Positions 30,886-41,423 of a DNA stretch of 41,423 nt are shown one piece after another. The stretch comes from Proteromonas lacertae (taxonomy: Eukaryota; Sar; Bigyra; Opalinata; Proteromonadidae), in assembly GCA_002245135.1 (NCBI GenBank), contig NGBS01000057.1, forward strand, positions 1-41,423, given 5' to 3'. The position numbers and the translations under genes were made by a program. How positions within the stretch are numbered: position 1 is the first letter of the stretch; every line of letters starts with the position of its first letter. A model generated the notes under the pieces. It saw only the letters and a program-made list of their open reading frames with translations. It made no database searches and was not told the DNA's origin.

Positions 30886-31690
30886 TGAACCACCTCCTAC
30901 ATAGCCTTGCCTCATCAACTCAGGAGATCGCCAGCAACTTCTAAGATCCAAATTCTAAAGAAAAAATTGAATAGAGATGAATCTGAGATGAACAGTTCAC
31001 TACGTAGTACAACAACAGATACCCTAGCACTAGAACGAGATCAACTGCAGGAGCTTAGGAAGCATTGAGTGACCCCTACTACAAGAAGCCTAGGAGTTGG
31101 AGGTGCATTCACAACTCTGATAAGGAAGGTTTAAAAATAGGGACATAGAAAATAGATCCTGGACTTAGTTGCTAAATTCCTGGACTTGGTTCACTACTGA
31201 TTACATCTACAGATCACTAAGCTAGGTTGCGTGATTGCCTAAGCTGATCCAAGAGGATATGGTAGTTAAGGGAGTCTTCAATAGCATAAGCTATGCTTAC
31301 CATGGTTCAATGTGACTGAATAGAAGATGCTATTCAAGTAAGATCAACAAGAGTTAACATCCATGGTTCACTACAAAGTACGTCTACAGATCAACTAACA
31401 TAAGCTGAAGGATTAACTGATTGAATGTATGAAGACTCTGGAATAGAAGTATAATCATAAGCATGATCAGGTGTTTAAGGATGTTGATAACTAGAACATC
31501 AAAGAAAGCAATACCTCCGATAGAAGGAATGATAAAATCAGACTTCATTGAAGAGATATCGATAGTTCATTACATAGTACAAGTACATATCACCTACTAG
31601 TAACTTAGGATCCATTAGCGTAAGTCCAATACCAATGTAACAACAACAACAAATGCTAATATCAATAGTTCATATACGATACAACTACAG

Positions 31691-32575
31691 ATGAGATTGT
31701 CTAGTTCAATTTTTCCCTTGCAATCAGAAACAATGATTAAATGCTCATCTTGTCATATCAGGGCCTCTAAGGAAACCAATGCTGATGGATCTGGGTATTA
31801 TAAGACTTGTAGTAGATGCCGAGAAAGAGCAAGTAGACGCACAATCACTCTTATTGAGAAGCATCACAAGGAAAGGAACTTGTTGAAGAATGATACTAAG
31901 CCCGTAAGCGATAAGCTATCCTGCAGTAGATGTCATCGAAGCTTAAGTCTATTGTTCTTTAAGAATCCCGATGGAGGTTACTTCAATTGTTGCCATCGTT
32001 GTAGGTGTAGAAGGAGCCTGGCTAAACATAAGCAACAGTCCAAGAACTCCACCAATGCTACTCCCGATCCAGCTCTTGACGAATTAAGGACAAGGATGAA
32101 CCTAAAAATCCAACGCAATAGACAAGAGATAGTGAAGATGATCAAGGAGAACTCCGATCTATTCAACTGGGATGAAGTCTTCAATCAGACCTTTATAACT
32201 CCATGCAATAATTATCAACCAGCAAAAGAGCCTTGCAAGACCTTGATCTCGTTAGCATTAAGGAACAAGCAAGTCAAGATAGAGATAGATCCTCCGGTAA
32301 AGCCACTTCCAACCTGCTGCTTTATTACTCTCTACGATTGCTTAAGCATATTCAAGAATGATCTTCAACACGAGGTAGATTCAGCAAAGAATCGTAAAGA
32401 CCTTGATAATCCTCCTGTAAAGAGACCGATAACAAAACTCTCAGTATCATCACGAGGTGCTTCAAGTGATCCTCCAGCGAAGCATCTAAAGCTAGCTTCT
32501 GAAGCAACTCCTTACCCGGCGAAGTCATCAGAAGCAGTAGTAGTAAACGCATCTACTGATAAGGAACGTGATTAA
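31691..32575 (+). CDS. Cys-rich zinc-binding protein of the element
   Basis: An uninterrupted frame of 294 residues, or 280 from the second ATG at 31733, which directly precedes the first Cys motif. Two similar modules: IKCSSCHIRAS..YKTCSRCRERA and LSCSRCHRSLS..FNCCHRCRCRR, each C-x2-C-(~16)-C-x2-C with a basic tail, typical of small treble-clef or ribbon-like nucleic-acid-binding fingers. The centre is basic and helical; the C-terminal third is Ser/Pro/Lys-rich. Family not recognised. It probably binds the element's own DNA or RNA (inference). It sits in otherwise poorly coding DNA. Confidence 0.6.
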   Translation: MRLSSSIFPLQSETMIKCSSCHIRASKETNADGSGYYKTCSRCRERASRRTITLIEKHHKERNLLKNDTKPVSDKLSCSRCHRSLSLLFFKNPDGGYFNCCHRCRCRRSLAKHKQQSKNSTNATPDPALDELRTRMNLKIQRNRQEIVKMIKENSDLFNWDEVFNQTFITPCNNYQPAKEPCKTLISLALRNKQVKIEIDPPVKPLPTCCFITLYDCLSIFKNDLQHEVDSAKNRKDLDNPPVKRPITKLSVSSRGASSDPPAKHLKLASEATPYPAKSSEAVVVNASTDKERD

Positions 32576-33706
32576 CATTGTTGGTACATAGTAAAATGTT
32601 ACCTTGGGTATGACCGAGGACAATAGAAATAATCAATTCAAGGAGCCTTACGGAGATGAGCAACTCAAGGACATGGTAAGTAATCAATTCAATAAACTAA
32701 AGGAGTCTTGGATAAGTTAATGATAGTAAGGACATCAACAACCCCGAGATAACAACCTTGGATCAATGACTCTGAAGATCATGAAGTAGTTGTAGGTACA
32801 TAAAGAGTTACAATTGCAGACTATAGGAAGTGTGATCGATAATCCTTTACATGAGTAGTCCTTACTTATGATGCTAGGAATCATTACTAGTAAGTAAGTA
32901 AGTAGACCAGAGATATCGTATACTCCTCAAGTAGCAACACTGGCATAGATGTCCAAGAGTCTATAAGCTATCGATCGTAAGGTGATTATCAGTAGATAGG
33001 TAAATACACTGACTTCAATAACAATACCGAGACTAGTAGTGATCAGACTGAAGGCTAGTACATTACTGAGGATCAACAACTTCGATGAACTAGAACTAGA
33101 AGGAATTGTCACTTGAGGGGTTACCATCAGTTCAAGAGAGAGGTATCGGTAAAGATCACAAGTAGTTCTTCAAGAGATGTTAAGGATGAGATCAACTCTA
33201 ACTTCAACAGTCAGTCTCAAGGTACTTACCAGAGTGAAGACAAAGTACTTTATAGGTAATGCCTGCCACGTCCGAGAAGTCCAAGAAGGTAAAGGAGCAT
33301 CTGGAATAGAGACGATTAGTAGATCCTTGGAAGTCAAAGGTGCAAGTGAAGTCTACGGAGAGTAGTTGAACTTCAAAGGAGGCTTCTGACCATCGTATAA
33401 GTCTTATCGGAATAGAAGCATTGTAAGTTAAGATGGTAGATGATGATCGAGACTATGAAGTTCACAGCATAGAGATCACGCAACTCATTACAAAGACCGA
33501 TAAAGTCATCTACATCCATCAGCTAGTAATCGTAAGGAGTTGAAGTTCATCGTGTGGATAGAGTAAGCAAGGTACTTCTCGGGAGGTAGGTAAAGCTGTT
33601 GAAGGCCAGGACATGTTATGATATAAGAGATACCTGAGAAGTCATCTAAGTAAAGTAGCTCCTGGATCTATAAATAAAGTTCTAATCTGGAATCATTACC
33701 TAGGCA
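32576..33706. other. GC-richer stretch within the element, no gene supported
   Basis: Short frames on both strands only, none with a recognisable motif. The composition matches the rest of the element. It may be decayed coding or regulatory sequence. Confidence 0.4.
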
Positions 33707-35997
33707 ATGTTCAACACCGGGAACAACTTACGGGAGAACGATGAGGAGATGTTAAGGTTACTTAATACTATCGACAAGACTACTTACGATGTGAAGCAAA
33801 AGATAGATGGAAAGGTCGTTGTTAAGTATGATAAGGACGTGTTGTTCCAAGACTCCCAGGAAGTGATTCAAAAGGCTTTGAGTTCTGGTGAACTCAAGGC
33901 CGTGATAGACTATGATAAGATCAATCCTCCATTGGTAAGCACTATCCAAGAAGTCCTCCGAGGAACACCAGTCAGTATCAATCAGAAGCAACAAGAAGAA
34001 GTAACCTCATCCACAACAGCTATCAAGAGAAAGTTGGATGATCACTCGGAGGAGTCATCTACGAAGTTGGCTAAGCTAGAGACTGATCATCATCAACTCC
34101 ATGAGTACCTTCAAGGTACCTTACAACCAGATCATAAAGCTATTCAATCGACCTTAAAGGAAGTGCTAGATGAGACTGATAAGATTGAAGGTATCGATCA
34201 GAAGCTCCAGGAAGTCAAGAACCTATGTACTTTGCTTAACAACAAGATCCCTAAAGACTTCGGAGAGACAACTATCACATCCTTGAGCAATATTGCTACT
34301 TGCAGCAATGAACTTAAGCACTACACGGAGAAGCAATTACCAGAGTTGTATAAGAGCATGGAGGATGTAAGCTATATCCTTGAATCCACCAACACTTCAA
34401 TCGATCAATTGAAAGCATCGGAGGATGAGAAATTGGATCGTCTAAGTACCTTGTTGAAGTCATTATGCGAGAGTCTCAACATCGGGGATGTTAACGTCTA
34501 CGATATGATCAAGTACATCACTACGATGGATGATAAGAGCCTTACGAAGCTCACTGACTTAGAGAAGCAGATCAAAGTAGCCTCCGAGGAGTTGATCAAG
34601 ATGAAGAACAACTACGAGGAGTACAAGGCAATCAATACTGTGATTAACAATAACATGATTAAGTTCAAGGAGGTCTTACAAGAGATTGAGATTGCCAATG
34701 GTTACAACAAGGACTTCAAGAACCAGATGAATGCTATGGAGGAAGAGATCGCCGGGTTGAATGGAGAAGCTGACAAGACGAATACCTTCTGCACTGAGGA
34801 GAGAGCTACCGCTATTGACAAGACCAAGGGATATTGTAAGTAAGATAGATATCGATGATATCAACCAGTATTGTAGTAGCTCACAGAAGGAGAAGATTGA
34901 TAAAGTCCATGAGCTGATCACCGGCATAGCCATCGAAGATATTAACAACTACTGCTCCTTGGAGAGACTTACCATTGTCAAGAGTATTGAGGAACTGATC
35001 AAAGGATTCATTACCGATAAGAGAACTAAGGAGATCGACATACCGACAACACAATCAAGGAGTTTTGTACTTTCCGAGAAGTGCTGCTATCGATGAGACC
35101 AACACTGTTGTGAAGCACTTCTGTACTTCGGATCGATCGGAGAAGATAGATAAGTGTTATGAGCGTGTCCATGACCTCAACAAGGAGAGTATTAACCAGT
35201 TCTGTACTGAAGGCCGAGGTAACTTCATTGATACAACAAAGGCCAACACCGATGCAATCAAGATCAAGGTGGATTCTCTAAGTATCACGATGTGAATGCA
35301 ACCTGTGGCGTGGCTAGAAGGACTGAAGAAGACAACCTCCGAAGGAACTTTGGATGGCTTCTTTAACAACACTCGTAAAGGACTCATCGACACAGCTATC
35401 AACAATGCAGCTGCTATCAGAACCAAGATCGATGGATTCAATACTGGGAATGTCAATAGCTTCTGTTCACCAGCTCAATTAACCAAGGTCAATGAAGTAC
35501 ATTCAAAGATAGGAGACTGCCAGACAAGAGTCATTGAAGTCCAAGGCAAAGTCAACAACCTCAACAACCTGGCCGTAACTCAAGTAAACAACATTACCAG
35601 TGCAGCTCAATTAAGTAAGATCAACTCAGTCGATAGCAATGTCCAGGATGTCCAGAAGAAGTTGACCGAGTTGAAGACATCAGTAGAAAGTCTGGCTTCT
35701 CAAGGAGATGGATCATCGGAGATCAAGACCGTACTTAACCAGATGAGTAACACCTTGTCTTCGATATTGAACATGACAGCAGCTAGCATGGACTCTCCTC
35801 TGGTGGCAGTTCCCATAAGCTTCTATAGTACAGTAAGACCTGATTGTAAATTCGAATGTTTACTTAAGGCTTATGTCAATCGTGTAGAGCTGGAGTTCAT
35901 ATCAAGCAGCGGATGGATCGGGAAAGTGTGGGTGAAGGATGTGAATGCAAAGGGCTTTGCTAAGTTAAGGAGTGGTTCCATCTTGATAAGAAGATAA
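33707..35997 (+). pseudogene. Long coiled-coil repeat protein region of the element (fibre-like fossil)
   Basis: The region encodes mostly helical, heptad-patterned sequence rich in Glu, Lys, Leu and Asn. In its second half a ~35-residue repeat recurs with an N/Q-x-F/Y-C-T/S-x2-R/Q-x4-I-D/N core (for example INQFCTEGRGNFID and VNSFCSPAQLTKVN). The last part looks like a small beta-rich domain (VAVPISFYSTVRPD, VELEFISSSGWIGKVWVKD). A rod with repeated modules and a terminal globule is the layout of fibre or attachment proteins; no family was recognised. It is broken, with a few breaks. Confidence 0.5.
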
Positions 35998-36221
35998 GTC
36001 ACTGGGTTGTTCCCAATCCTAGAGATCCTAACATGACTGATTATGACAGACACTTCCTTGAATTCATCCCCGCCGACAATTCAATTCATTGTGAATTCGG
36101 TATGATGCCAGGTAATGGAACAAGAGCAATCTGTATAGATGCTAACTTCAATGGTCCTCAATAGTCGATGTGTGTTGGGTGAACTATCGGAGGATAACTA
36201 TAAGCAGTGACCACCTTCGGA

Positions 36222-36268
36222 GCTGCCCAACCATGCTGCAAATAGTTTACCTTGCTTTGTTGGGCAGC
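36222..36268. repeat. Hairpin near right end of element
   Basis: A 9-bp perfect stem (GCTGCCCAA / TTGGGCAGC) around a ~29-nt loop, downstream of the coiled-coil region. Confidence 0.6.
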
Positions 36269-36370
36269 AACAACTCCAAGAGATTCAACAACCCTGGATG
36301 ATGATCAAATGAAAGTTCCTTCTCAATGATCCTGGTAATGAAGAAAGCAGTTCTTCTTCCGGGCATGGAC

Positions 36371-36460
36371 AAGAACGTCTACGACGGAACCTTCCTTACC
36401 AAGTCCGATATTGCTCCGCAACATCGTCCTTGGTAAGGAAGCTTCCTCTGAGACGTTCTT
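36371..36460. repeat. Long imperfect hairpin near right end of element
   Basis: Outer arms AAGAACGTCT / AGACGTTCTT and inner arms CTTCCTTACCAAG / CTTGGTAAGGAAG are complementary, giving a ~90-nt stem-loop. It lies 36 bp from the right TIR and may act as terminator or replication structure; unproven. Confidence 0.7.
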
Positions 36461-36496
36461 ACCCATACTCCGAAAGAGATCACTGCTTCTTCATTA

Positions 36497-36691
36497 CCAT
36501 CACCTCGAGGTAACCAACACTTCTAGATAGCTTCCAGGAGTACTCGTAGGAGATCGTCTCATAGATAGGTATAAGTAGGTATAGAAATAGCTTCCAAGAG
36601 TCCCCGTAGGGAAGTAGACTCCTTAGGAAGTAGACCCCGTAGGAGGAATTCCGTAGGAACCTTACGTAAATGTGACCCTGGTACAATTGTC
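36497..36691 (-). repeat. Right terminal inverted repeat
   Basis: Complement of 28966-29160 with a few mismatches. The outer edge is GTACAATTGTC followed by GGAGTCC and then AT-rich host DNA. Confidence 0.9.
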
Positions 36692-37475
36692 GGAGTCCAT
36701 TTATATAGGTATATAGTGGTTAATAAATAAACATATCAATTACAAAAGAAATAATGTTAAATAAATATTCTAAGATTAAAATGTTAAATCAATATGCGTT
36801 TTTATAGCATTTTTCTTAGACTATCGCACATATAATTTGAACTAAATATATACCTCACGTTGCTTTTACTTATATAAAATGAGATTTTTTACTTATTTCA
36901 TTTCTTCACCACTAAACAATTTACACATTAATATGCCAAATAAGAAATCAACTGACAAAGCAACTATCCTACCTCTCAAAACACATACTACATCACTCAA
37001 AAAAAGAAATAATAAAAACAATAAAACCATCACTAAAAATATAGTCGTTTCAATAATTTAAAAATATCTTTCTTGTTAAGATGGTGTTGTCTACTAAAAA
37101 TAATATAATTCTAAAGTATTTTACTAGTAGCAATTATTTTGTTGAATAGATAAAAGGTATGACCTCATTGAGCGTTATTGAAGCAATTTAATAAGATGAA
37201 TATTTAAGCAATAAAGTTCCATTGTTCAATAAAAAATTGAAATGATTCGAAATATTCTAATAGTTCCATTATTTCAATAGTTGTATTAATGTAATAATCA
37301 CATTATTTTATACCAAACACAGTTTTATAGAAATATGAGAATAAGAAGTTCGATTTAGAAAAATATTCAAAAATTGTTTAATATTTGGGAATAGAGTAAG
37401 ATATAAGTAAATAGAGATAATATGCATATGTTTTAATGTATTTATTAATTGCTATTCTTATTCAATAAGAATGTA
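36692..37475. other. AT-rich host DNA between two foreign blocks
   Basis: No confirmed gene. A Lys/Asn/Thr-rich frame at 36879-37061 (60 residues) has no recognisable motif and may be spurious or a first exon. Confidence 0.4.
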
Positions 37476-39270
37476 TCATTCTGCAATATAGAGTTCCGCC
37501 ATATTGGTAACAACATTCTTGATATCTTGGAGAAACGATGATATGAATGAACTAGTGTCACTGCAGTTGAACGTGAATTCTTTACCTTTACTGAGTAATG
37601 ATAAGTACCTTGGACTTCTTATGAGTAGAAGTAGCCATAGGCTCACGCTGTTGTAATTCAAGGCTAGAGGAAGTACGGGTAGATAATGCTTGTTGAGTAT
37701 TCATAAGGCAATGTCTTTCTCTCTTCTCTCGGAGGATCAGAAAAAAATGAATACAGAGATGCCTGATATTATAAGTCCATCCCAAGAACATCTGCATTAT
37801 CAGTAGAAGGATGGTAATCAAGATACATCGGATAAATCTAACAACATCTACTATACTCAATAGCTGGGTGATCTTCAAGGAACATCTGGACGTTCAAGAC
37901 AAGGAGGATTCAAAAGACTCTTACCAGCGCTTCGCCATGACAGAAGAACTCACGGAAGCTATAACTCCAGTAGCGACAACTTCTTTCAGCGACAAGCACA
38001 AAGCGATCAAAGTCAAAATCCATTACTCGGTAAGATCCAAGGAAGTGAACGATTAAGTAAATTGGTAACTCCCGCCGGAAGAAGTTCCGAAATGTTAACA
38101 TTCCGAAGTGAGTTGTGAATCGACATTCCCGGCATTGATCAATTTTCTTGCCTTTCAATCATGGTCATCTCAACTACTAATAGATCGATTGCTCCTTACC
38201 GTCCTCCTTTAGTTATGGAGGCTATACTTCATGGTCAACCTCAAATAGCCTTCATAAAAGCAATGCCTTATGAACACACTCACATGGAGTATAGCAATAG
38301 CCCGCAATTTGTTAATGGATTACTAGGACTCACCAGCCAAGATAATCCTTGTAATTTGATTTTGATCAAAGATGTTCCCTTAACAACCTCAGGGTTGAAG
38401 ATCATAGCATCATGCAGCAACTGGACTATACCATCGGTGAGCTCCTTATGCAATGTATGAGCCTATCTTCAAATCTACCGATAGTGATCCTTACCAATGC
38501 TACTCGAGATCATGTCTTTAACATCACTGATAAATATAACTTCTTCGTCCTCTCGGCAAAGGAACGATACGGACAATTGAGTTACAATAACAAGATGTGG
38601 AAGGTGGAAGCACTGCAATGGATCATGAACTACTACTTCGATGGCCCAATAACTTAGGGTACTTGATAAGGATCCCTTGGATGCACTTCATCTATCAGTT
38701 TCAATCCTTAAGAAGGCGATTCAACTAGAAGTAGGCCAGGCTGCTGATGGAGAGAAGCTCATTGGTACCATAGAGAAGTTGAACCTCAACCTTGCTTCCT
38801 TCTGTAGAGATCTCCGATCCTTCCACGTCCACTTAAAGAAGTAATTAATTAGTCTTTGTTTATTTTTTGTTGTCTTTGCTTAAATAACACTAAGCGTCCT
38901 CGTAAGTGATAATGTTCTTGGACCTTTATGTAAAGTCGTAGGAAGCAGATTGAGCTTCATAAGGTGATGATGGAACTTGGCAGAAAGGTTCTCAAAGTAT
39001 ATACAGTCATTATCAGGAGTAGGATCGGTATACCTGACCATCACTCCGAGATTCCTTATCTGTTGCTTCCTTATTGTTAAAGATCACGTACTTAGCTTCT
39101 TCATTCAAGGTGATCTCCTCCTACACATAATTGTAAAGGGCATCTAGGAACTAGTTCAAACAACATCGCTTGCATTCTTTAAGCGTCTTATCATGTTCTA
39201 ACCCTTTGTTCATAACTTGATCTAGATTCTCCCAACTTGTTCTAAATCTCTATTATAAGGAATGCAATTA
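37476..39270. mobile_element. GC-richer foreign block 3 (virus-like or transposon fossil)
   Basis: Same composition and codon style as the 28.8-36.7 kb element. The plus strand from about 37.7 to 38.7 kb reads as coding over most of its length, with segments such as APYRPPLVMEAILHGQP and LPIVILTNATRDHVFN; the minus strand is coding-like at 38.88-39.27 kb. No domain could be named. It is broken, with several breaks, and no terminal repeats were found, so it may be an internal part or truncated copy of a related element. Confidence 0.5.
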
Positions 39271-39278
39271 TGCACTCT

Positions 39279-39739
39279 TGTTGTACACCGTTGGGAGATA
39301 AATGGGTTTAGATTACGTTGAAGTTATAAACGTAACCTTAAGCTTAGTTTTCAAAATAGTTACGTTGGCTGCATATCGTATTGTTCTGTTTAACATCTAT
39401 AACATTAGCAGAAAACGAAATATAGTAACTTTAATTTCTATATACTTAATATTGAGATTGTAAAAGTAAGCTTGAAAGAAGGTTGAGCTCGATTTTTATT
39501 TTTCTCAGCTGATGTATTTTTCATTGTAGTAACGATTGAGATAAAAAAATATTGAATAAGTAAAATGAGTTTCATATATACAAGGCAGAAGCTTAAAAAA
39601 GAATATATCGAATATGTAGCTTATATGCCAAAGTAAGGTTATATTTGAATATAACTCACTACCAAACCCTCTACTGTCGAATTAGTTTTTAATAAAAACC
39701 CATTTATCTCCCAAAGGCGCAAATCTCCAAAGGCGTACG
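39279..39739. mobile_element. Foldback MITE, family C
   Basis: About 460 bp. Ends share TTGGGAGATAAATGGGTTT in inverted orientation; the left tip GTTGTACACCGTT resembles the family A/B tip GTTGTGCGCCGTT. The centre AAGCTTGAAAGAAGGTTGAGCTCG resembles the A/B centre, and inner segments (AGCTGATGTATTTTTC, GTAGCTTATATGCC) parallel family B. It is a diverged third family of the same lineage, with shorter preserved arms. It sits at the edge of the foreign block. Confidence 0.65.
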
Positions 39740-39788
39740 ATATTTATGGTGTTTAACTAAATTAGACATATTAACTTAACATATAAAT

Positions 39789-39926
39789 ATGACAATATTA
39801 ACGAATATTTTTATATTATCTATGTTAGTCTCTATGAGTGGAGGAAACAAGTTTAAAAAGGCATTAAAATTGCAATTATTCGATGATGATTATGCCCATG
39901 TTAGATATACCAAAGTATCCATATAG
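39789..39926 (+). CDS. Short secreted-protein-like frame, probably a truncated gene
   Basis: 45 residues: a signal-peptide-like start (MTILTNIFILSMLVSMSGG), then KFKKALKLQLFDDDYAHVR and stop. The size and abrupt end suggest a first exon or truncated gene. Function unknown. It converges with the FkbM-like pseudogene, whose 3' end is 2 nt away. Confidence 0.3.
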   Translation: MTILTNIFILSMLVSMSGGNKFKKALKLQLFDDDYAHVRYTKVSI

Positions 39927-39928
39927 AT

Positions 39929-40799
39929 TTAGAAGTTACTCTTTCTTTTAGCAAGAATATTATTCTTTGATTCTCTATTGCAATCAAATTTTTTGATAAT
40001 TTCATATCCCATTTCATTGAGAATTTGAAACATATTTTCTATTTCATAATTTCCATTCTTCTTCTTTCTTCCACATCCTACCTCCATATATATAAATTCG
40101 GATACATGAGTTTTTAAAAAATTCTTTCCTCCATCAATTAGCTCATATTCAGCACCCTCTACATCTATTTTTATCATAGCAATTCTTTTAGGAATAATTT
40201 TGTCAAATTGATCTAGTCTTTTTACATGTATATATTCCTTATAATCACTATGATTATAGTGTAAAGATGAATAACCCCAATTATTCTTCACAATTCTCAT
40301 TATTTGATTTTCATCCCTCTTTCCTAAAGCATATGGGTATATATTTATTAACTTAGAAAATTTATGATTGCTAAATGTAGTTAAACTGAATGGAAACAAA
40401 TTATTTGGAAGAGGTTCAAATGCAATAACTTTTACATTTGCACTAGCAAACACAAAGAGCATGAACCAATATTTGCTCCAAAATCAACAAATATCCCATT
40501 CTTACTTCCAGATAAATATATGTTATAAATCTCTTGACATTCAGGCCATTTACCTTTAATTCTAATGATGTTAGACACGTAGTCATCATTTCTTATAACT
40601 TGAGCAAATGACATGTTGAATATTTTGCTTGAGTAAAATATATGATTGATTATTTAATATAGTAGGTACTGTTACATATTTTAACATTTTATATTTTTAT
40701 TATTACTAATATTCTCCTTAGATACTATTTTATATTTATATGATACAAGATAATAAATATAAACACTATTAATAATGCATATAAAACCAAAAATTTCAT
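39929..40799 (-). pseudogene. FkbM-type methyltransferase, frameshifted
   Basis: Host-type gene with an N-terminal membrane anchor (MKFLVLYALLIVFIFIILYH from 40799), an N-terminal domain (TVPTILNNQSYILLKQ; NIIRIKGKWPECQEIYNIYL), motif I IFVDFGANIGS, then VKVIAFEPLPNN, IAMIKIDVEGAEYELIDGG (hallmark D-V-E-G-x-E) and a C-terminal EVGCGRKK segment. FkbM enzymes O-methylate sugars or related groups, which suits the glycan cluster. The frame changes at about 40440-40460 (a TG-type slip between GANIGS and FASANVKV), near 40590, and after the anchor, so it is decayed or the assembly has errors. The intact stretch from 40462 keeps most of the catalytic domain. Confidence 0.7.
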
Positions 40800-41307
40800 T
40801 CTATTATTAATTCTATTAAAATATTTAATACTGAAATGAAAGAAATCTATTTGTAATTAAAAACAATAGTAATGTGAATATTTTTGATTATTTAATATTG
40901 AAATTTAATTGTTTATTAATAGTAGAATCAAAAATGGGTTTGGCTTGACCATCCCATCCTCTTTTAATACTATACATATGCATTGTCTTTATATTTTTGT
41001 ACTCTTTACAAGCTTGACTTGATAGAGTTTTTATAAAATAAAAGAAAACTACTTCGAACGATTTGGAATTTAGGCTCGAGCTTGACTTATTTTATTTTGT
41101 TAAATAGAAAGAGATATGGAATTTTATATTTTCAAAAATATATATTATGATGTATTTATTTATGATATTAGAAAATCATATAAAAAACAAAAGAAAGTTA
41201 AAAAAAAATGAATCGAACGTTCGAGCCAAATCGAACGATATTTTTGAAACTACTATTATAACCATATTAAACTATTTTGAGAAGTTCATTATGATGTTGT
41301 TCAGCTT
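40800..41307. other. AT-rich spacer with weak inverted repeat
   Basis: No gene. Near 41050-41250, CTTCGAACGATTTGG..GGCTCGAGCTTGAC faces a TCGAACGTTCGAGCCAAATC segment in partly complementary orientation, possibly another small MITE of ~200 bp; the match is imperfect. Confidence 0.35.
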
Positions 41308-41423
41308 TAAAACAAACTAAATGCATATTCTTGCTAATTTAAATGAAAAATTGTTACTTTTATGCTTAGTTAATCATTTCAGCTAATGTATTTTAGTTTA
41401 TATTAGCTAAATATGCATTTAGA
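41308..41423. mobile_element. Family B MITE, internally deleted, cut by window end
   Basis: It begins in the outer arm (TTTAAAACAAACTAAATGC, GAAAAATTGTTACTTTTAT), then jumps to the inner arm of the other side (AATCATTTCAGCTAATG, TTAGCTAAATATGCATTTAG). The copy continues past the window. Confidence 0.65.

Larger units (their letters stand above)
28787..36691. mobile_element. Large TIR-bounded GC-richer element (virus-like or transposon fossil)
   Basis: About 7.9 kb, much richer in G+C than the host. Terminal inverted repeats of ~195 bp (28966-29160 and 36497-36691) differ at only a few positions, so the insertion is fairly young. The left end is extended by a ~200-bp palindrome (28787-28989); the right end stops at GTACAATTGTC. 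Parts in order: palindrome, TIR, palindromic short repeats, hairpin-bearing repeat units, tRNA-like sequence, zinc-binding protein, non-coding or decayed DNA, long coiled-coil repeat protein, two hairpins, TIR. No polymerase, integrase or capsid gene was recognised, so the family is unknown. The longest coding region is broken by a few breaks; the zinc-binding frame looks whole. Confidence 0.75.

Noticed and set aside
32927-33127. 66-residue minus-strand frame in the large element
   Set aside because: No motif, and similar short frames occur on both strands throughout this stretch.

Overview
The window looks like nuclear DNA of an AT-rich microbial eukaryote that uses the standard genetic code. 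Genes end in TAA, TAG or TGA, carry Asn, Gln and Pro homopolymer runs, and are interrupted by extremely short GT..AG introns. I could place 21 introns by reading-frame continuity; all are 23 to 49 nt and most begin GTAT/GTAA and end TAG. Histidine-kinase signalling, ERF4-like and FAIM-like genes and a PWP2 remnant confirm a eukaryote. An amoeboid protist or early-diverging fungus would fit, but I cannot name the lineage.

Layout. (1) 1-7.4 kb is a compact conserved block: the 3' part of a hybrid histidine kinase with a bacterial solute-binding-like sensor domain, an SPFH/band-7 membrane protein, an ERF4/GOLGA7-like small protein, an unrecognised five-exon gene on the minus strand, and a FAIM1-domain protein with a long Pro/Gln tail. 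(2) 7.4-10.9 kb is decayed DNA: a broken PWP2 (WD40 ribosome-biogenesis) copy between two long-armed inverted-repeat (foldback/MITE) elements. (3) 10.9-20.2 kb and 23.35-24.39 kb form a cluster of glycan genes: a methyltransferase-like protein, two inverted paralogous DxD nucleotide-sugar transferases with identical intron phases, two GT31-like enzymes, a GT61-like enzyme, two other GT-A-like proteins and a GT-B-like enzyme. Most start with a single membrane anchor, as Golgi type II glycosyltransferases do. A pogo-like MITE sits among them. (4) 20.9-28.8 kb mixes a foreign-looking block, decayed genes and more MITEs, one a clean chimera of two families. (5) 28.8-36.7 kb is a foreign-looking, GC-richer element with ~195-bp terminal inverted repeats, a ~200-bp palindrome at its left end, palindromic repeats, hairpin-bearing repeat units, a tRNA-like promoter sequence, a Cys-rich zinc-binding protein and a long coiled-coil repeat protein. 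(6) 37.5-39.3 kb is a second large block of the same composition, also broken. (7) 39.3-41.4 kb has a third MITE family, a decayed FkbM-type methyltransferase and a truncated MITE copy.

The glycan genes probably act together in the secretory pathway on a surface or secreted glycan; this is inferred from clustering and family, not shown directly. The GC-richer blocks at 21, 28.8-36.7 and 37.5-39.3 kb share composition and style and probably come from one virus-like or transposon lineage. They are treated here as fossils.
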